This document shows positions 18,942 through 28,155 of a DNA stretch of 64,000 bases, one piece after another; positions within the stretch are counted from its first letter, which is position 1, and each line of letters begins with the position of its first letter. The DNA comes from Microbacteriaceae bacterium (GTDB taxonomy: Bacteria; Actinomycetota; Actinomycetes; Actinomycetales; Microbacteriaceae). The notes below the pieces were generated by a model. The model was not told where the DNA came from. It saw only the letters and a list, made by a program, of their open reading frames with translations, and did not search any database. Both the position numbers and the translations under genes were made by a program. The stretch is from NCBI GenBank assembly GCA_027487865.1, contig JAIYCT010000007.1:62001-126000 (forward strand), read 5' to 3'.

Positions 18942-19913
18942 CTATTCCTTGCCCAATACGTCAATTACAAAGATAAGGGTTGAGCCCGCAGGAATCGAGC
19001 CCTGAGCAGTGTCGCCGTATCCCAATTCTGGCGGAATCACTGCGACCACCTGTGAACCGATCTTGATTCCCTCAAGTGACTGCACAAAGCCCTGTATCAC
19101 ACTCTCGGCCGATACCTGGAAGGAAGTCGGGGCCATGTTCTCCCAAGAGCTGTCGAACTGCTCACCTTCCCAGGTCCAACCCGAGTAGTGAACCACCACG
19201 GTGTCGCCAATAGCGATTTCTGCTCCGGAACCTTCAATCAGCACGCTGCGCTCGAATTCGGTAGGAGCTTCTCCAACTGGAATCTGAATTCCAGGCTGCC
19301 CGTTTGGCGCAAGAATTACGGTAGGTAGCCCGGCAACTGGTGCCTTGGTCTCTCCAACGGCGCGCTGCAGGTAGGCGTCTACTACGTCAAAGATGAAGAC
19401 AATTGAATCATCTGGGCCAATTGCAAGGCTCTCAACACCCTGACCCTGGTGGGCGTTCTCGGCATCAAGCAGAACCGCAACGCGAGAACCCACTTCAACA
19501 CCGGTTAGCGCCTTGCAGAAGTTTGGAATGCTGTCCACCATGATGTCTTGAATGATGTAGTCCTCGGTGCCAAATTCGCTGCCCTGGAACTGCTTGCCGG
19601 TGCTCGCGTTGTAACCGGTGAAGTGCAATGCGACTCGCTGGTTTCCTACCAACTTGCCACCGGTGCCCACACTGATGACCTTGGTCTCAATACCGGTACC
19701 AACAAGTGGGGTTGGGAAAGTTGTGGTTGGCTCTTCGCCGAAAGCGCCCTCAACCTTGATTTGGTCAACAGCTTCGCCGCCCTTATAGGCCTCACAGGCG
19801 GCAACGCTTCCCGCGCTCATGGCGGCATAGGAACCAGGCTCAGCAGCCGGAGCTTGCGAGCATCCTGCCAGCAGTAAAAGCGAGACAAGGGCTAATGGGG
19901 TTAGTTTGCGCAA
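18942..19913 (-). CDS. FKBP-type peptidyl-prolyl isomerase lipoprotein
   Basis: Lipobox LLLAGC; two FKBP-like domains (VVHYSGWTWEGEQFDSS, VIPPELGYG). Confidence 0.9.
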   Translation of the reverse strand: MRKLTPLALVSLLLLAGCSQAPAAEPGSYAAMSAGSVAACEAYKGGEAVDQIKVEGAFGEEPTTTFPTPLVGTGIETKVISVGTGGKLVGNQRVALHFTGYNASTGKQFQGSEFGTEDYIIQDIMVDSIPNFCKALTGVEVGSRVAVLLDAENAHQGQGVESLAIGPDDSIVFIFDVVDAYLQRAVGETKAPVAGLPTVILAPNGQPGIQIPVGEAPTEFERSVLIEGSGAEIAIGDTVVVHYSGWTWEGEQFDSSWENMAPTSFQVSAESVIQGFVQSLEGIKIGSQVVAVIPPELGYGDTAQGSIPAGSTLIFVIDVLGKE

Positions 19914-19937
19914 TTGATTTCTTTCTTTCGGCAGCGT

Positions 19938-20897
19938 CTAATTCTCTCGCTGGTTTGCCTCGTTGGTGACCTTTCGGACAGTTTTTCTAAGTTTTTTCTC
20001 ACTGATTGGTCTCTGGCCGATCGCGTCCGGCAACCAAATCTCAAAGTCTTCATCGGTGTATTCGGTCTTGGAGGCACGTTTTGCCTTGAATTGCGGCAAT
20101 ACCGTGCTGGGTGCAAGCCTGCGCGCAGAAAGTAAAAATCCAGTGTGACCAATCATTCGGTGATCTGGCCTGACGGCTAGGCCCTCGACGTGCCAACCCC
20201 TAACAATCGATTCCCAAGCTGTCGGAACGGTGAACTCACCCTGGTCCTTGATCGCCTCTATGGTTCTGGAGAGCTGGGTAACGGTCGCCACGTAGCAAAT
20301 CAGCAAGCCACCGGGCTTTAGGGCTTGGGCTACTTCGCCAATGCACTCCCAGGGGGCAAGCATGTCCAAAACTGCGCGGTCCGCGGTGTGCGAGGCAATA
20401 ACCTCGGGCAACTTGTCCTGTAGGTCACCAATGGTTACCGTCCAGTTCTTAGGTGCTTCCCCGAGGTGGTTCTTCACATTCGCCATTGCAATCTGGGCAA
20501 ATTCCTCGCGACGCTCAAACGAGAACAACTTGCCCTCTTGGCCGATTGAGCGAAGCAGGTAGCTCGAGAGAGCTCCGGATCCAACGCCGGCTTCGATGAC
20601 AGTCGCACCAGGGAAGATATCTCCCTCAACAATGATTTGACCAGCATCCTTGGGGTAGACAATTGCTGCGCCTCGCGGCATTGAGAGCACATAGTCGGTT
20701 AGTAGTGGTTTGAGCGCGAGATACTCAACGCCGCTTTGATTTGCGATAACCGAGCCATCGGGCAGGCCGATGATGTCATCGTGCATTAGGTCACCCTTGT
20801 GGGTGCCAAATCTCGCACCTTCAACCAAGGTGATGGTGTTTAGCCGGCCTTTGGGTCCAGTTAGTTGAACGCGGTCCCCCGCTTTGAATTCGCTCAC
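19938..20897 (-). CDS. trmI: tRNA (adenine-N1)-methyltransferase TrmI
   Basis: YPKDAGQIIVEGDIFPGATVIEAGVGSGALS. Confidence 0.92.
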   Translation of the reverse strand: MSEFKAGDRVQLTGPKGRLNTITLVEGARFGTHKGDLMHDDIIGLPDGSVIANQSGVEYLALKPLLTDYVLSMPRGAAIVYPKDAGQIIVEGDIFPGATVIEAGVGSGALSSYLLRSIGQEGKLFSFERREEFAQIAMANVKNHLGEAPKNWTVTIGDLQDKLPEVIASHTADRAVLDMLAPWECIGEVAQALKPGGLLICYVATVTQLSRTIEAIKDQGEFTVPTAWESIVRGWHVEGLAVRPDHRMIGHTGFLLSARRLAPSTVLPQFKAKRASKTEYTDEDFEIWLPDAIGQRPISEKKLRKTVRKVTNEANQREN

Positions 20898-21553
20898 ATC
20901 AAACCTCGCAGTGCATCTAGGTTCATTTCGGTCAAACTGTGTCGGATCACACGAGTGCCAGATTGTTCAAGTGGCATCATGTTGACGATTCCTAGCGGGA
21001 GGCATCCAGCGGCCTCGGCAGATCTAAGCCCAGTGACCGAATCTTCAATTGCTATGCATTCAGCCGGCTCAAAACCGAGTAGCGCAGCTGCCTTCTGGTA
21101 TGGCTCCGGGTGAGGCTTGCCGAAGGTGACATCATCACCTGCGACCACCACATCAAATGCTTGGAAAGGAATTGCTTCAGCCACCGCTAACGCCATGCGT
21201 CGCATCGACATTGTGACCAGAGCGGTCTTGACTCCTGCTTGCTTGAGCTCCATCAGTAGCTCTAGAGCACCGGGCCGCCAGGGCAGTGAGTGTTGCAGTT
21301 TTGAAAGAACCGAGTCGGTTAGTCGATCAACAATTTGCTGAGCACTTAGATCCTTGATGTCCAGGAGGTCCTTGAGGAAGGCGGAGGATTCATAAAGCGA
21401 CTTACCAATAAGGTCATTGCCGTTTTCCTGGGTCCAAACTTTCCCATAGTCTTTGGCTAGGGCTGTTTCGCTCAGTAACCAATAGGGTTCTGAGTCAACT
21501 AGCGTGCCATCCATATCCCACAGCACGGCTTTCGGAAGGCTCAATGTGGACAT
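20894..21553 (-). CDS. HAD-family hydrolase
   Basis: WDMDGTLVDSEPYW, VVAGDDVTFGKPHPEPY, AIEDSVTGLRSA. Confidence 0.92.
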   Translation of the reverse strand: MSTLSLPKAVLWDMDGTLVDSEPYWLLSETALAKDYGKVWTQENGNDLIGKSLYESSAFLKDLLDIKDLSAQQIVDRLTDSVLSKLQHSLPWRPGALELLMELKQAGVKTALVTMSMRRMALAVAEAIPFQAFDVVVAGDDVTFGKPHPEPYQKAAALLGFEPAECIAIEDSVTGLRSAEAAGCLPLGIVNMMPLEQSGTRVIRHSLTEMNLDALRGLM

Positions 21554-21612
21554 TGGCCTAAAGTCTAGTTGCGCTCTGAATTAGAGTTTGTAATTATCAA
21601 AAAAGGAGCCGC

Positions 21613-22461
21613 TTGCTAACTGGTCGCGTATTACTAATTGCTTTCGAGGGCTGGAACGATGCCACCGAGGGTGCTTCAGGCGCGCTGAAGGCTATTGCTG
21701 AGCAAATCGGGGCTCAAACCCTAGAAGCGGTCGACCCAGAGGATTACTACGACTTCCAGTTTTCTCGGCCCATGGTCGAAATAGACGAAGAGGGTAACCG
21801 CACAATCTCCTGGCCAGGTTCGGAGTTCATGCAGGCCGATCGCGAGCACATCGAAGCAAACCCTTCCCTTGAGCGCTTGTATCTGCTGATTGGTAGCGAA
21901 CCATCCAGACGTTGGCTCAGCTTTGGTGCAGAGGTCTTGGAGATGGTTCAAGATCGTGAGATTGAAGCGGTAGTCATGCTCGGGTCGATGTTGGCGGATG
22001 TCCCCCACACCAGGCCGATGCCAATCTTCAAGTCGAGCCAAAACGAAGCATTCAGATCGCGCTTTGACCTAGAGCCCTCCACCTACGAAGGCCCGGTTGG
22101 CATTTTGTCCATTCTTGCTCAAGCCTTTGAAGCCGAAGGCATTCCGGTGCTATCGCTCTGGGGTTCGGTCCCGCACTACGTTCACAACACTTCGAACCCA
22201 AAGGCCGCTCTGGGCTTCTTGGGAGAACTGACCACCTTGATTGGCATCAACTTTGACACCACAGCGCTTGCCGAACAGGCCTTTGAGTGGGAGCGATCGA
22301 TTGATGATGTCGCCGAGGGTGATGAAGAGATGACCACCTATGTCTCGCAGCTTGAGTCCAACCGCGACCAGCTCGAAAGCGAACAGGCATCCGGCGATGC
22401 GCTCGCGAGAGAATTCGAGCGCTACCTAAACGAACGTAAAGACGGGGCTGGCGAAGGCTAG
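21613..22461 (+). CDS. PAC2-family protein
   Basis: IAFEGWNDATEGASGAL, MLGSMLADVPHTRPMPI; TTG start with AAGGAG RBS. Confidence 0.88.
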   Translation: MLTGRVLLIAFEGWNDATEGASGALKAIAEQIGAQTLEAVDPEDYYDFQFSRPMVEIDEEGNRTISWPGSEFMQADREHIEANPSLERLYLLIGSEPSRRWLSFGAEVLEMVQDREIEAVVMLGSMLADVPHTRPMPIFKSSQNEAFRSRFDLEPSTYEGPVGILSILAQAFEAEGIPVLSLWGSVPHYVHNTSNPKAALGFLGELTTLIGINFDTTALAEQAFEWERSIDDVAEGDEEMTTYVSQLESNRDQLESEQASGDALAREFERYLNERKDGAGEG

Positions 22462-23285
22462 ATAACTCCGGCCGCTAGCCCAACAAGCAAAAGCGAACCC
22501 ACTGAAATTCTCCAGATCACAAAAGGCATGTATGAGCCTTTGACCAGGTATTTCAATAGCCAAGCAATCACCGCGTAGCCGACTAGAAAACTCACCAAGG
22601 TCGCTGCAATGGTCGCCAATAACAGATCCTGTGGCAGGTCCTGATAGGACTTTAGAAACTGATATCCCCCGGCAGCTAGGACCGCCGGTATCGCAAGCAG
22701 AAAGCTATACCGAGCGGCTGCCTCGCGGGTAAAGCCCATCATCAAACCAACCGTGATGCTGCCTCCGGATCGGGAAACTCCAGGTATTAGCGCAAGGGCC
22801 TGGCCAAGTCCAAAGACCAAACCGGATTTCAGGTCGAGGTCCTCAATGCGGCGTTCCTTTTTGGCAAGGCGATCTGCTAGGCCCAAGACAATTCCAAAGC
22901 CGATCAACATAACTGCGATCACCCAGAGCTGTCGAAGTTGATTCTCAATCAGGTCTTGGAACGCCAGACCTAAAACGACAATCGGCAAGGTGCCAATGAT
23001 GATTAGCCAGCCCATTTTGGATTCGCTGGATTGGCTGGAGAAAGTTCTAAACCCTTGCGTGAAAAACGCCTTCAGGATTTCGATAATCGTCTTGAAGAAG
23101 TAGACAATGACCGCAAGTTCGGTTCCAATTTGGATGGTGGCAATAAAGGCGGTTAGTTCCGGTTTGCTGAGTTCACTGAGCCCCAAAAGCTCCTGTGCGA
23201 TTTGCACGTGTGCCGATGAGGAGATTGGAAGGAACTCGGTTAAACCTTGAATGATTCCGAGCAGAATCGCTTCAAGCGGACTCAT
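22458..23285 (-). CDS. uppP: Undecaprenyl-diphosphatase UppP (BacA)
   Basis: GIIQGLTEFLPISSSAH, GVSRSGGSIT. Confidence 0.96.
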   Translation of the reverse strand: MSPLEAILLGIIQGLTEFLPISSSAHVQIAQELLGLSELSKPELTAFIATIQIGTELAVIVYFFKTIIEILKAFFTQGFRTFSSQSSESKMGWLIIIGTLPIVVLGLAFQDLIENQLRQLWVIAVMLIGFGIVLGLADRLAKKERRIEDLDLKSGLVFGLGQALALIPGVSRSGGSITVGLMMGFTREAAARYSFLLAIPAVLAAGGYQFLKSYQDLPQDLLLATIAATLVSFLVGYAVIAWLLKYLVKGSYMPFVIWRISVGSLLLVGLAAGVI

Positions 23286-23506
23286 TCATCCTCTGCAACG
23301 ATCGGGAGATACTCCCCATAAACCGATTCCAAGACGTCTTCATATTTCTCGAAAGTCTGCGCTACCTGATCGTACGCCTCTTGAATTTCTTGGTCAGAAC
23401 CAGGGCGCTTTGTTGCGCAAGTGTCGAGGTGACGCTCAAGCGCTGCTATCAGTTGCCTTAGGGCCAGTGCTGGTTCTTCATGCATGTTTCTTACGCTATC
23501 GCCCAA
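23282..23506 (-). CDS. Small acidic hypothetical protein upstream of uppP
   Basis: 74 aa, 4 bp overlap with uppP start. Confidence 0.6.
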   Translation of the reverse strand: MGDSVRNMHEEPALALRQLIAALERHLDTCATKRPGSDQEIQEAYDQVAQTFEKYEDVLESVYGEYLPIVAEDE

Positions 23507-23592
23507 ATGCCAATTCTCAAAGAACCCCGCAATGGATTGCTCAGGAAGTTCGTGATAGATTATTGGCTTGCTCGGCCTAGGTCGAGTGCATT

Positions 23593-23675
23593 GTCCGGGT
23601 GGCGGAATGGCAGACGCGCTAGCTTGAGGTGTTAGTCTCCGAAAGGAGGTAGGGGTTCAAGTCCCCTTTCGGACA
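23593..23675 (+). tRNA. tRNA-Leu (anticodon GAG)
   Basis: GTCCGGG/TTCGGAC acceptor; anticodon loop TTGAGGT; long variable arm; GGGGTTCAAGTCCCC T-arm; CCA not encoded. Confidence 0.93.
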
Positions 23676-23712
23676 CAATGCTCCAAAGGAATTTCTTTTG
23701 CTAAATCTTCAG

Positions 23713-23727
23713 GTTTGGTAACCAAAC
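23713..23727. promoter_or_regulatory. 7-1-7 palindrome abutting sir2 -10 element
   Basis: GTTTGGT-A-ACCAAAC followed immediately by TAGAAT (23728-23733) and 6 nt to ATG. Confidence 0.5.
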
Positions 23728-23739
23728 TAGAATTGGCAA

Positions 23740-24573
23740 ATGCCCTCCGAATCAATCTCTTCTGCCATGGAATATGGCGTCGAGCAAGCCCGCAATCTTT
23801 TGCGCGGCAAGGCGGTTCTAGCGCTCACCGGAGCAGGCATCTCAACCGACAGCGGCATCCCTGACTATCGTGGCGAGGGCCGAGTCGTTCGACACCCGCT
23901 TACTTTTGATGACTTTATGGGCTCCAAGCAAAATCAAGCCAGGTACTGGGCAAGATCGTATGTCGGCTGGAGTCGAGTCGAGAAAGCTGTTCCTAACCCC
24001 GGCCACCTAGCCCTTGCCAAGGCAGAACTTTCAGGTCGAGTCTTTTCGACTATCACTCAAAATGTCGATGGTCTTCATCAAAAGGCGGGATCCAAGAAGG
24101 TTCTAGAACTTCACGGGCGATTGGATCAGGTGCTCTGCACCGGTTGCGGGGACATCCTTTCAAGGTCTGAATTTGACTCCCGAATTGCGAAGCTAAACCC
24201 AGAGGTAAATCGTTCGCAGGATGTTGAATTCACCCCCGATGGTGACGCCGAGGTAGAGGTCGGCAAAAACTTTAGAGTCCCTGACTGTGGCTCTTGTGGC
24301 GCGCACTACAAGCCAGATGTGGTCTTTTTTGGAGAACAGGTTCCACTCTCCAGAGTTGAGGCTGCCGAGGGGCTGTTGAATAGCGCCGAGGCTGTGCTGG
24401 TTGCCGGCACTTCGCTAACTGTGAATTCTGGTTTGAGGCTTGTGAAGCGAGCTCAAAAACGTGGCATTCCAATTGTGATTGTGAACTTAGGTGAAACCAG
24501 AGCGGACCTGTTTGCAAATGTAAAACTTTCCGCTTCAACATCGAATTTGCTGGAGGCAATTCTCAATGACTAA
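23740..24573 (+). CDS. Sir2-family NAD-dependent protein deacylase
   Basis: [30 protein letters not shown], zinc CTGC...[12 protein letters not shown]. Confidence 0.94.
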   Translation: MPSESISSAMEYGVEQARNLLRGKAVLALTGAGISTDSGIPDYRGEGRVVRHPLTFDDFMGSKQNQARYWARSYVGWSRVEKAVPNPGHLALAKAELSGRVFSTITQNVDGLHQKAGSKKVLELHGRLDQVLCTGCGDILSRSEFDSRIAKLNPEVNRSQDVEFTPDGDAEVEVGKNFRVPDCGSCGAHYKPDVVFFGEQVPLSRVEAAEGLLNSAEAVLVAGTSLTVNSGLRLVKRAQKRGIPIVIVNLGETRADLFANVKLSASTSNLLEAILND

Positions 24574-25153
24574 CAGCACCCTGGGTCTATTGCGTCATGG
24601 CCAGACCGACTGGAACATCGATCTTCGCCTGCAGGGCACAACCGATATTGCTATGAACCAGATTGGCATCGAACAAATCCAAACCGCCAGCAAGCACTTA
24701 GATCAGGGCTGGGATGTGATTTTGAGTTCCCCGATTGGGAGGGCGCGGCAAAGCGCTGAGATTGTTGCGGCACAAATTGGAATTAGCGAGATCGCAATTG
24801 AGCCGCTGCTCTTAGAGCGAGCATTCGGCATTGGCGAAGGTCTCACGTATGCCGAGTGGGGTGAAAAATTCTCCAAATTGGACGACATTCCAGGCGCTGA
24901 GTCCAAGGCCAGTGTAGAAAAAAGAGCTCGCGACCTGCTGGCTCACATCGAATCAAACTATTCGGGTGCCAGGGTGCTGGCAGTGTCCCACGGGGCATTG
25001 ATTCGCTTTGTACTAAGCGAAGTCTCCAACGGAACAATTCCGCCCGCTGGAGAAAGGTTGCAGAACGCTTCGCTGCACCTTTTACATCACCGCGGATCTT
25101 GGGAGCTTGAAGGCTGGAAGCCACAGCCGCTGGGGTCAGACTCGGTTCAGTAG
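24566..25153 (+). CDS. Histidine phosphatase family protein
   Basis: LLRHGQTDWN, SHGALIRF. Confidence 0.93.
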   Translation: MTNSTLGLLRHGQTDWNIDLRLQGTTDIAMNQIGIEQIQTASKHLDQGWDVILSSPIGRARQSAEIVAAQIGISEIAIEPLLLERAFGIGEGLTYAEWGEKFSKLDDIPGAESKASVEKRARDLLAHIESNYSGARVLAVSHGALIRFVLSEVSNGTIPPAGERLQNASLHLLHHRGSWELEGWKPQPLGSDSVQ

Positions 25154-26203
25154 CTCAAACAAGTCCGATGCGGACTTTTGCCAAGAGAACTTAGCTGCCT
25201 GCGCAATTGATTTTTGTGACGCGCTCCGCCAGGCACCCTCTTGCCCGAGGCGATTGATCTGATCGACAAATGACTGCGGATCCGCAGAATTGAAATAGCT
25301 GGCGGCATCACCACCGATCTCTTTGAAGATCTCAAGATTCGACACCACTGCAGGTGTGCCGCGTTCCATGGCTTCAATAACCGGAATACCAAATCCCTCA
25401 TCCTTGGATGCCGTCACAAGGGCCTGGGCACTTATTAGCCACTGGTGATATTCGGCTTCGCTCACGCCGTTTTCGAATTGAACCCGAGCCCCAAGGGAAT
25501 CCGCCAGTGCGGTGAGTTCTGCTTTTCGAGCAGGGGATATGCGAGACAGGCAAACCAATGTGTGCTCAGGAAGCAGCGAGACTCCCCTGATAAGCGCCTC
25601 AACGTCCTTGTAGCCGATAAAACTGCCCATGTAGACCAGGATTCGCGATCCAGAATTATCGCGCTCTGGAACCGCCTCTGCCGCGTCAGCCGCGTTGTAG
25701 ATAACACTTATTGGTCTTTTGGTTAGTCGATGCTTGAGCATTTGATTTTTGGTGGTGTTTGAAACAGTGACCACCGCATCAGCACCATTCAGCACCATTC
25801 GCTGCGGTGTGAAGCTGAGGTGATAAAGCCACCATATAGCCCGAACCAGCGGATTGAATTCCTTTGGTGGTGTGCGGTGACGGTAGTAAATCAAATCGTG
25901 AAGCGTGAGAACCAATTTGAATTTTCTGCCAAGTCCGGAGGTGGTTTGCATTGGGCTGAATAGCACGTCGATGCCGGTCTCATTAAGCCTTCTGGCGGTA
26001 AAGATTTCCATGGCCGAGGTTGGGTCACCGGCCCAGACGACCGCTACCCCTTTTGGAAGTTTTGCTTCAACCCTTGCGTCACAAACCACAACCGTGAGGT
26101 CAGTCAACTTCGAGAGCTCTGCTAACAGCCCGAGGCTGAACCTGGAGATGCCATCCGGATGCTCCGGCTTTATAAACCTTGCGTCAAATGCAATCTTTCT
26201 CAA
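25136..26203 (-). CDS. Glycosyltransferase family 4 (group 1)
   Basis: VSNTTKNQML, ASKDEGFGIPVIEAMERGTPAVVSN. Confidence 0.9.
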   Translation of the reverse strand: MRKIAFDARFIKPEHPDGISRFSLGLLAELSKLTDLTVVVCDARVEAKLPKGVAVVWAGDPTSAMEIFTARRLNETGIDVLFSPMQTTSGLGRKFKLVLTLHDLIYYRHRTPPKEFNPLVRAIWWLYHLSFTPQRMVLNGADAVVTVSNTTKNQMLKHRLTKRPISVIYNAADAAEAVPERDNSGSRILVYMGSFIGYKDVEALIRGVSLLPEHTLVCLSRISPARKAELTALADSLGARVQFENGVSEAEYHQWLISAQALVTASKDEGFGIPVIEAMERGTPAVVSNLEIFKEIGGDAASYFNSADPQSFVDQINRLGQEGAWRSASQKSIAQAAKFSWQKSASDLFELLNRV

Positions 26204-27069
26204 AGCTCACCCAAGAATTTGTCTATTGCCATGCCAACTTCGGCGGAAGATTCGTAGTGCGTTAGGTGGCCAACCGAGGGCATGATCTCCAGCTTGGAGC
26301 CGGCAATCAGTCCCTGAAGCTTTATCTGGTTTGCCAATGGAGCGATCAGGTCCTTCTCGCCCGCAATCAACAAAGTCGGAACCTTAAAGTCTTTGGCAAA
26401 ATCCATGACGCTCGATGCGGATGCCGCCGCGAATCCCTCGTGAGCGACTCGGTCACTTCGATAGGTAGAGAAGTGCTGGTGGTGTTGATTGTGAATCCAG
26501 GAGCGCAGTTTGAAGCTCTTTGATGTTGCCATCGCGACCGACATCACGCGGACCACCAGCCAGCTTCGGAGAAGCCCCGACCCGAGTCTTCCAAGGGATG
26601 TGGCAAGTGAGTAGAAGCTGCGTGCGATTTTGTTTGCAAGATCGTTCTGTTCGCTGGCTTTGGTGGTAATCGGGTTTTGAAGAACAATCGCCCTAGCCCT
26701 CATGCCCTGACTAACCGCCCTTGAGACCACGAGGGATCCAAAGCTGTGGCCTATCACGACCACACCCGAGCCGATCTGATCAACCAGTACGGTTAGCCAA
26801 TTCGCATAGCTTTCTAGGTCGTGTTTTTCAAGTTCCGGGGTCTTGCCATAGCCCGGTAGGTCTGGGATTAGCACCTCGTAGTCAACAAGTGCTCCAGCGA
26901 TGGCTGCTAGACCGTGGTGGTCGCCTCGAAACCCATGAATAAAGAGCAACTTGCCCTTAGGTTCTGATGAGGGGTAGTGCCAAATTGCGGTCGTCCCAAT
27001 ATCGGCCCGGTGACCGCGTTCCGCTGCCAGAGTGGCAAGGGTCGGGGCAGGAAGATTTAGAACCGGCAT
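26200..27069 (-). CDS. Alpha/beta hydrolase
   Basis: FIHGFRGDHHGL, VIGHSFGSLV, VGHLTHYE. Confidence 0.9.
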   Translation of the reverse strand: MPVLNLPAPTLATLAAERGHRADIGTTAIWHYPSSEPKGKLLFIHGFRGDHHGLAAIAGALVDYEVLIPDLPGYGKTPELEKHDLESYANWLTVLVDQIGSGVVVIGHSFGSLVVSRAVSQGMRARAIVLQNPITTKASEQNDLANKIARSFYSLATSLGRLGSGLLRSWLVVRVMSVAMATSKSFKLRSWIHNQHHQHFSTYRSDRVAHEGFAAASASSVMDFAKDFKVPTLLIAGEKDLIAPLANQIKLQGLIAGSKLEIMPSVGHLTHYESSAEVGMAIDKFLGEL

Positions 27070-27124
27070 GTGTCAAGTCTAAGAGTGTCGGTAAGCCTCG
27101 GTAGTCTGGGCGCAAGGAGAAGCC

Positions 27125-27838
27125 TTGTTAGATTTTGATTTTGATCCAAACCGCCCAGCCTGGAGTAAGCAACTCGCGGTTTTTGACCTCGAAACCACCG
27201 GTCTAGATCTCGACACCTCGAGGATCGTGACTTCCACGGTCGCGGTTATCGATTCCAACGGCGAACCTACCGAGGTCCACGAGTGGCTAGTAAACCCTGG
27301 AATTGAAATACCGGAGGCTGCGGCCAATGTCCATGGAGTCACGACGGAGATCGCAAAAGCCAATGGCGTTGAGCCGGGGCCTGCTATCTCCGAAATGCTT
27401 GAGGTTCTTACCCTTCTGAATAAGTCAATGCCGCTTGTGGCATTCAATGCTCCCTACGACTTTTCAATATTGAAATCCGAGGCTGAAAGATATGACTTTC
27501 AGCCACTGTCTCCATTCCCGGTAATCGATCCGCTGGTTCTCGACCGTAAGCTCGTGAAGTTTCGCTCGGGCAAAGGTTCTAGGACCTTGATTGCACTTTG
27601 CCGTGACTATGGCGTTGAGCTATCGGATGCTCACAACTCAACTGCTGATGCTGTTGCCGCAGGACGTTTGGCACAGCGCCAGGCAGCTAAGTTCCCTGCG
27701 TTGAATGTTTCTGCTGAAGAACTGCATGCGTCACAGGCTATGTGGTCAGATGAGCAGAGCTTGGAATTTGAAGCCTGGCTTAAACAACAAGACCGCCCGG
27801 ATTACCGTGCGGTCTTGGGTTGGCCAATAAAGAATTAG
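27125..27838 (+). CDS. DnaQ-like 3'-5' exonuclease
   Basis: [36 protein letters not shown] start with RBS. Confidence 0.9.
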   Translation: MLDFDFDPNRPAWSKQLAVFDLETTGLDLDTSRIVTSTVAVIDSNGEPTEVHEWLVNPGIEIPEAAANVHGVTTEIAKANGVEPGPAISEMLEVLTLLNKSMPLVAFNAPYDFSILKSEAERYDFQPLSPFPVIDPLVLDRKLVKFRSGKGSRTLIALCRDYGVELSDAHNSTADAVAAGRLAQRQAAKFPALNVSAEELHASQAMWSDEQSLEFEAWLKQQDRPDYRAVLGWPIKN

Positions 27839-28083
27839 CCGAAGTTCTTGTAACGCTCGTTGAAGCGCTCTACGCGACCTGCAGAGTCCATGATGCGCTG
27901 CTTACCGGTGTAGAACGGGTGGCTAGCAGAGCTGATTTCCACGTCGTAGACAGGGTAGGTCTTGCCATCTTCCCACTCAATGGTCTTTGAGCTGGTGATG
28001 GTAGCGCGGGTTAGAAATGCAACGCCAGATGCCAGGTCGCGAAATACGATTGGCTCGTAGGTTGGGTGAATTTCAGCCTTCAT
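27835..28083 (-). CDS. rpmE2: 50S ribosomal protein L31 type B (lacks zinc cysteines)
   Basis: [20 protein letters not shown]...[10 protein letters not shown]; no CxxC. Confidence 0.95.
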   Translation of the reverse strand: MKAEIHPTYEPIVFRDLASGVAFLTRATITSSKTIEWEDGKTYPVYDVEISSASHPFYTGKQRIMDSAGRVERFNERYKNFG

Positions 28084-28155
28084 GGTTTCCTTCTTGTGAA
28101 ATCTTTTTGCTAATGAGCAACAGCGGGAAAGCTTAGCAGCAAATTCCTTTGTCGT

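Noticed and set aside
23688-23715. GGAAT-N20-GTT upstream of sir2 as a SigR promoter
   Set aside because: Spacer of 20 is longer than at the better candidates, and the leaderless TAGAAT-N6-ATG arrangement explains the start better.
25780-25799. 10-bp tandem repeat AGCACCATTC in the GT4 gene
   Set aside because: Short, in-frame conserved protein region on both sides; no sign of slippage function.
28120-28147. GGAAT-N21-GTT on the minus strand upstream of rpmE2 as a SigR promoter
   Set aside because: Spacer too long for the consensus.
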